Part shown: in pieces, positions 61,397-64,000 of the stretch
How positions within the stretch are numbered: the stretch's first letter is position 1
How the letters are laid out: each line of letters opens with the position of its first letter
Origin: Chloroflexi bacterium bin125
Lineage (GTDB): Bacteria; Chloroflexota; Dehalococcoidia; Bin125
DNA length: 64,000 bases
NCBI GenBank assembly: GCA_002239025.1
Contig: MPNM01000001.1
Coordinates: 383,026 to 447,025, forward strand
Direction: 5' to 3'
Notes under the pieces: generated by a model
The model's database searches: none
What the model saw: the letters and a program-made list of their open reading frames with translations, nothing else
Told to the model about the DNA's origin: nothing
Position numbers and translations under genes: made by a program

Positions 61397-62860
61397 TCAG
61401 TCAAGGTTCTGCACATTGCGGTACAGAGCGGAGCCCTCGCCGCCTTGGCCATTCTGATTTGACGTCGGTTGTCGCTGAAGCGCCTGCGGTTTCGCGACCG
61501 TCAGCGACCACTGACGAATGCGTTCCGCCTGATCGCGGCGATGGGCGAATCGCCAACATAGCCAGAGCACCACGCCGAGCGTGACGACCACGAGCAGGTC
61601 GAGGCCAAAGGCAAATGGGAACGAGAAGAAGTCTGCTGCCGGCAGAATCGCAATCATCACGATGCTCATCGCGATCCCATGGACCAGCGAGAAGATGGAC
61701 AAGACGGTGGCACGTTGATCAGAGTTGATGCGTCGATTGATGTAGCCGAAGGCGATCGGCCGAATCGCGGCCTGGGCAATGCTGACCATAAAGATCGCGC
61801 CCAGCAGTCCCAGATGATTCCAGATCGCCAGCGGAATCATGAACAGAGCGCCAAACGCGAGAAGCGTAGGGAATGTCCGCCGCTCTCCCAGCGAGCCGAT
61901 CAATCTTGCTGCGGCCATCATGCCCAGCATCGTTCCCAGGTAGCCGGGGATCAGCAACGCCGACCAGATGATTCCGTCGGTCACACCGGCGAGCGGGTCG
62001 AGACCGTGCTGAGCCACATACGGCTGGGACAGGAAGCGAGGTACGTCGAACAGTGAGATCAGGATGGCGGCAAAGGGCACCAGGAAGCGAACCGGCCGAT
62101 TGTTCCAGACGATTCGGAATCCCTCGATCATTTCATGCAGGACCGGCAGTCCAGCACTCGTCCGAGTCCCGGTTCGACCTTGATGGGCAAGGTCGGCAGC
62201 GGTATGGCGCACAGCTGAGGGCGGGGCATGGAGGGGATCGGGTGGGAAATAAGATTCACGCCGAGGCGGCTCTCGCAGCAGCAATGCCATTGTTGCCGAG
62301 ACCAAGAAGATGCCCGCGGAGATGAGAATGGTGGCCGAGTAGCCGAGAAAGTACGCAGCCGGGCCGCCAATCGCGGTCGCCAGGACCATCATGGCCCAGA
62401 ACAGTCCATGCGACCGGCCTGCGTGTCGTTCATATTCGCCGGTGCGACCGATGACTCGCAGCGTGTCGTACAACAAGGCATCGCCAGCGCCCGAGTAGAG
62501 CGTCATCGCGACACCCATGACGAGATACGAGCCCAGCAGGATCGAGAAGGAGTCGGCCATGGCGAAGATGACCGTCGAAACAGCAAACAAGATTGCGCCG
62601 AGCGCCAGCGAGATGCGCCGCCCGAATCGGTCCGCGATTGCACCGGTCGGTACCTCGCCGATGATGATCGTGAGCCAGAAGAACGATTCGAAGATGCCGA
62701 CCTCGGTGAGCGAGAGGCCGCGTCCATCCATCAGGTAGATGATCCAGACCGGCAAGAAGATCATGAACCCGGTCGAGGCCATGAACAGGTAGTAGACCCG
62801 GATATTGCGTTGGAAGCGACGGGGATCGTACTTCGGCGGTGCGGTGGAGAGGGCAGTCAT
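61397..62860 (-). CDS. MFS transporter, tandem copy 3
   Basis: 487 residues from ATG 62860. It has the same family marks: FQRNIRVYYLFMASTGF, GAIADRFGRRISLA and INRRINSDQRATVLS. A 40-residue Gln/Asn-rich tail ends the protein. It lies 80 bp upstream of copy 2 on the same strand, and behind rsmG. Three neighbouring paralogs point to repeated tandem duplication of one exporter. Confidence 0.9.
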   Translation of the reverse strand: MTALSTAPPKYDPRRFQRNIRVYYLFMASTGFMIFLPVWIIYLMDGRGLSLTEVGIFESFFWLTIIIGEVPTGAIADRFGRRISLALGAILFAVSTVIFAMADSFSILLGSYLVMGVAMTLYSGAGDALLYDTLRVIGRTGEYERHAGRSHGLFWAMMVLATAIGGPAAYFLGYSATILISAGIFLVSATMALLLREPPRRESYFPPDPLHAPPSAVRHTAADLAHQGRTGTRTSAGLPVLHEMIEGFRIVWNNRPVRFLVPFAAILISLFDVPRFLSQPYVAQHGLDPLAGVTDGIIWSALLIPGYLGTMLGMMAAARLIGSLGERRTFPTLLAFGALFMIPLAIWNHLGLLGAIFMVSIAQAAIRPIAFGYINRRINSDQRATVLSIFSLVHGIAMSIVMIAILPAADFFSFPFAFGLDLLVVVTLGVVLWLCWRFAHRRDQAERIRQWSLTVAKPQALQRQPTSNQNGQGGEGSALYRNVQNLD

Positions 62861-62894
62861 GCCCACTCAGGGTACGGCTAACGCCTGGGACGAT

Positions 62895-63632
62895 TCAGTC
62901 ACGAATGCGGCTCGGAGACAGTGGTCGCCGACGCATCTGGTTCCATGAACGTGGATATCTCGAGTTTGTGGGACGGATCTTGGTTGCGACCAGGATGTCT
63001 TCCGGTGGATCGATTGGCGTGATCTCGGCGCCCAACTCATGGGCCGTTTGTGCAGCCAGATGCTTCTCCGCAAGTGAGAGCTCGCCCGTCCAGGCCGCGG
63101 CGATGCCGCCAACCTGCAGGAAGGGAACCATGAGCTCGAGCGCGGTTGCCGGTGGAGCGACTGCCCGGCTGATCGCCAAGGAGAACCCTTCGCGCACTTC
63201 AGTGTGTGCGGCCAGCTCGGCGCGTTCCCGCAGGACTCCGATGTGAGGTGCGTCAAGCAAGGCAACGATCTCGGACAGGAAATCCGCTGCACCAGTGCGT
63301 GAGTCCAGCAATGTTGACGCTCGTTCTGGTTCGCAGAGGGCGAACGGCAACCCCGGAGCGCCATTGCCGCTGCCGATGTCGATCATGGGTCCGTGTGGCA
63401 CCGGCAAGTCGGCGCCAATCAGGCGATGTCGCCCTGCCAATGGCTCAATGACGTGCTTGTGAATCGCGGCTTCGGGCTCTCGAATTGCTGTGAGATTGCG
63501 TGGCGCATTGAGCATGCCGCTAAGCCAGATGCTCAGTTGCGCGGCCAGATTTGGATTCAGATCCTCCACATAACTCAGGCCTGCCAGGCTGAGCGCTTCT
63601 CGAATCTGCTGTTGGTCTATCAAGTGCGCCAT
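62895..63632 (-). CDS. rsmG: 16S rRNA (guanine-527-N7) methyltransferase
   Basis: 245 residues from ATG 63632. RsmG/GidB fold: an N-terminal helical part with LWLSGMLNAPRNLTAIREPE (the conserved NLTAI), then the SAM-binding motif IDIGSGNGAPGLPFAL and the later RAVAPPATALELMVPFL. It methylates G527 of 16S rRNA; loss gives low-level streptomycin resistance. The C-terminal end is Arg-rich, longer than in E. coli. It is divergent from the partial gene at 63747. Confidence 0.92.
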   Translation of the reverse strand: MAHLIDQQQIREALSLAGLSYVEDLNPNLAAQLSIWLSGMLNAPRNLTAIREPEAAIHKHVIEPLAGRHRLIGADLPVPHGPMIDIGSGNGAPGLPFALCEPERASTLLDSRTGAADFLSEIVALLDAPHIGVLRERAELAAHTEVREGFSLAISRAVAPPATALELMVPFLQVGGIAAAWTGELSLAEKHLAAQTAHELGAEITPIDPPEDILVATKIRPTNSRYPRSWNQMRRRPLSPSRIRD

Positions 63633-63746
63633 CGGCAAGGGAGTAGGATAGGGGTGTCGGAGCCTGGTGATGCTCTATCCGCGTCGCGTGTCGCGCGGGA
63701 GGGCCACCGGACGACTCGATCACTGCTCGATAGTTGGAGACGACTG

Positions 63747-64000
63747 ATGGCATTCTTTGACGACGAACAGACAACCGGCGCGGTGGAGGAGTCCGTGGAC
63801 GACGTGGTAGAGGGCGAAGCCGAGATTTTCGATGAGCCGGTTGTCGCAGAAACGGAAAACGCGAGCGTTGCTTCGTCCAAGCCGATCACCCTGGACATCG
63901 CGGTGATGGAGTACTTCAAGTGGGAGGAAGAGCGAGAGGCGAAGCGCTCGCGACGCAAGACAACGACGGCTACGCAACCCCGTCGAGGCGCCTTTGTTCT
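63747..64000 (+). CDS. Unrecognised acidic protein (3' truncated by window edge)
   Basis: The ATG at 63747 is preceded by GGAGA and the frame is open to base 64000, giving 84 residues. The N-terminus is strongly acidic (FFDDEQTTGAVEESVDDVVEGEAE), then comes TLDIAVMEYFKWEEEREAKRSRRK, a switch from acidic to basic. No family is visible in this piece, and the rest is outside the window. It is divergent from rsmG with 114 bp between. Confidence 0.6.
   Translation, partial: MAFFDDEQTTGAVEESVDDVVEGEAEIFDEPVVAETENASVASSKPITLDIAVMEYFKWEEEREAKRSRRKTTTATQPRRGAFV

Overview
The window is GC-rich, densely packed bacterial chromosome with no gap above about 225 bp. It carries four luciferase-like flavin/F420 oxidoreductases, four short-chain dehydrogenases (SDRs), two crotonases, a CaiB-type and a Cat1-type CoA-transferase, tandem HSL-type hydrolases and three major facilitator (MFS) exporters. 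This catabolic style fits an aerobic or facultative heterotroph, and I lean towards Chloroflexota (SAR202-like or Dehalococcoidia-like). No sequence here settles the phylum. Both edges cut genes: a ThDP enzyme at base 1 and an acidic protein at base 64000.

Layout. 1-7.0 kb: ThDP enzyme and ABM monooxygenase (minus), then two paralogous SDR pairs (A1-B1 and A2-B2) separated by a Fic protein with its own palindromic operators and an atypical crotonase. 7-9.8 kb: ADP-ribosylglycohydrolase, a TTC38-type TPR protein and an overlapping ClpS-like protein. 10.0-12.7 kb: two tandem genes that stop only if UGA is read as a terminator. Read through, each encodes a PrdB/GrdB-like selenoprotein with a UxxC centre and a conserved hairpin just after the UGA. 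12.8-19.5 kb: convergent recQ and lhr helicases. 19.5-31.3 kb: peptidase, NIPSNAP, flavin oxidoreductases, two esterase-like hydrolases, CoA-transferase and aminotransferase, with mirror-image intergenic hairpin repeats. 31.3-38.3 kb: two phosphohexomutases around an unrecognised gene, a membrane protein, a hydrolase and a DUF2332 protein. 38.3-39.6 kb: an AT-richer DUF4041/GIY-YIG nuclease resembling the SNIPE anti-phage protein. 39.7-47.6 kb: flavin oxidoreductase, hydroxyacyl-CoA dehydrogenase plus enoyl-CoA hydratase, PPOX and VOC proteins, YyaL/SSP411 protein, aquaporin, and a RelE-like toxin with an unfamiliar partner. 47.6-57.3 kb: HAD/glycosyltransferase pair, DapA-like lyase, Eis-like acetyltransferase, two-component system with lipoprotein, PAP2 and flippase-like membrane proteins. 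57.3-64 kb: CaiB CoA-transferase, three tandem MFS paralogs, rsmG and the truncated last gene.

How the genes work together. The crotonase, hydroxyacyl-CoA dehydrogenase, SDR and CoA-transferase genes suggest oxidation of acyl-CoA or branched/terpenoid-type substrates after attack by flavin monooxygenases; this is inference from families. The strongest unusual features are the twin UGA-containing genes, the SDR pairs in which three of four members have lost a catalytic residue, the Fic gene under paired operators, and the SNIPE-like nuclease. No tRNA, rRNA, CRISPR array, transposase or selenocysteine-insertion gene (selA, selB, selC, selD) was recognised in the window.
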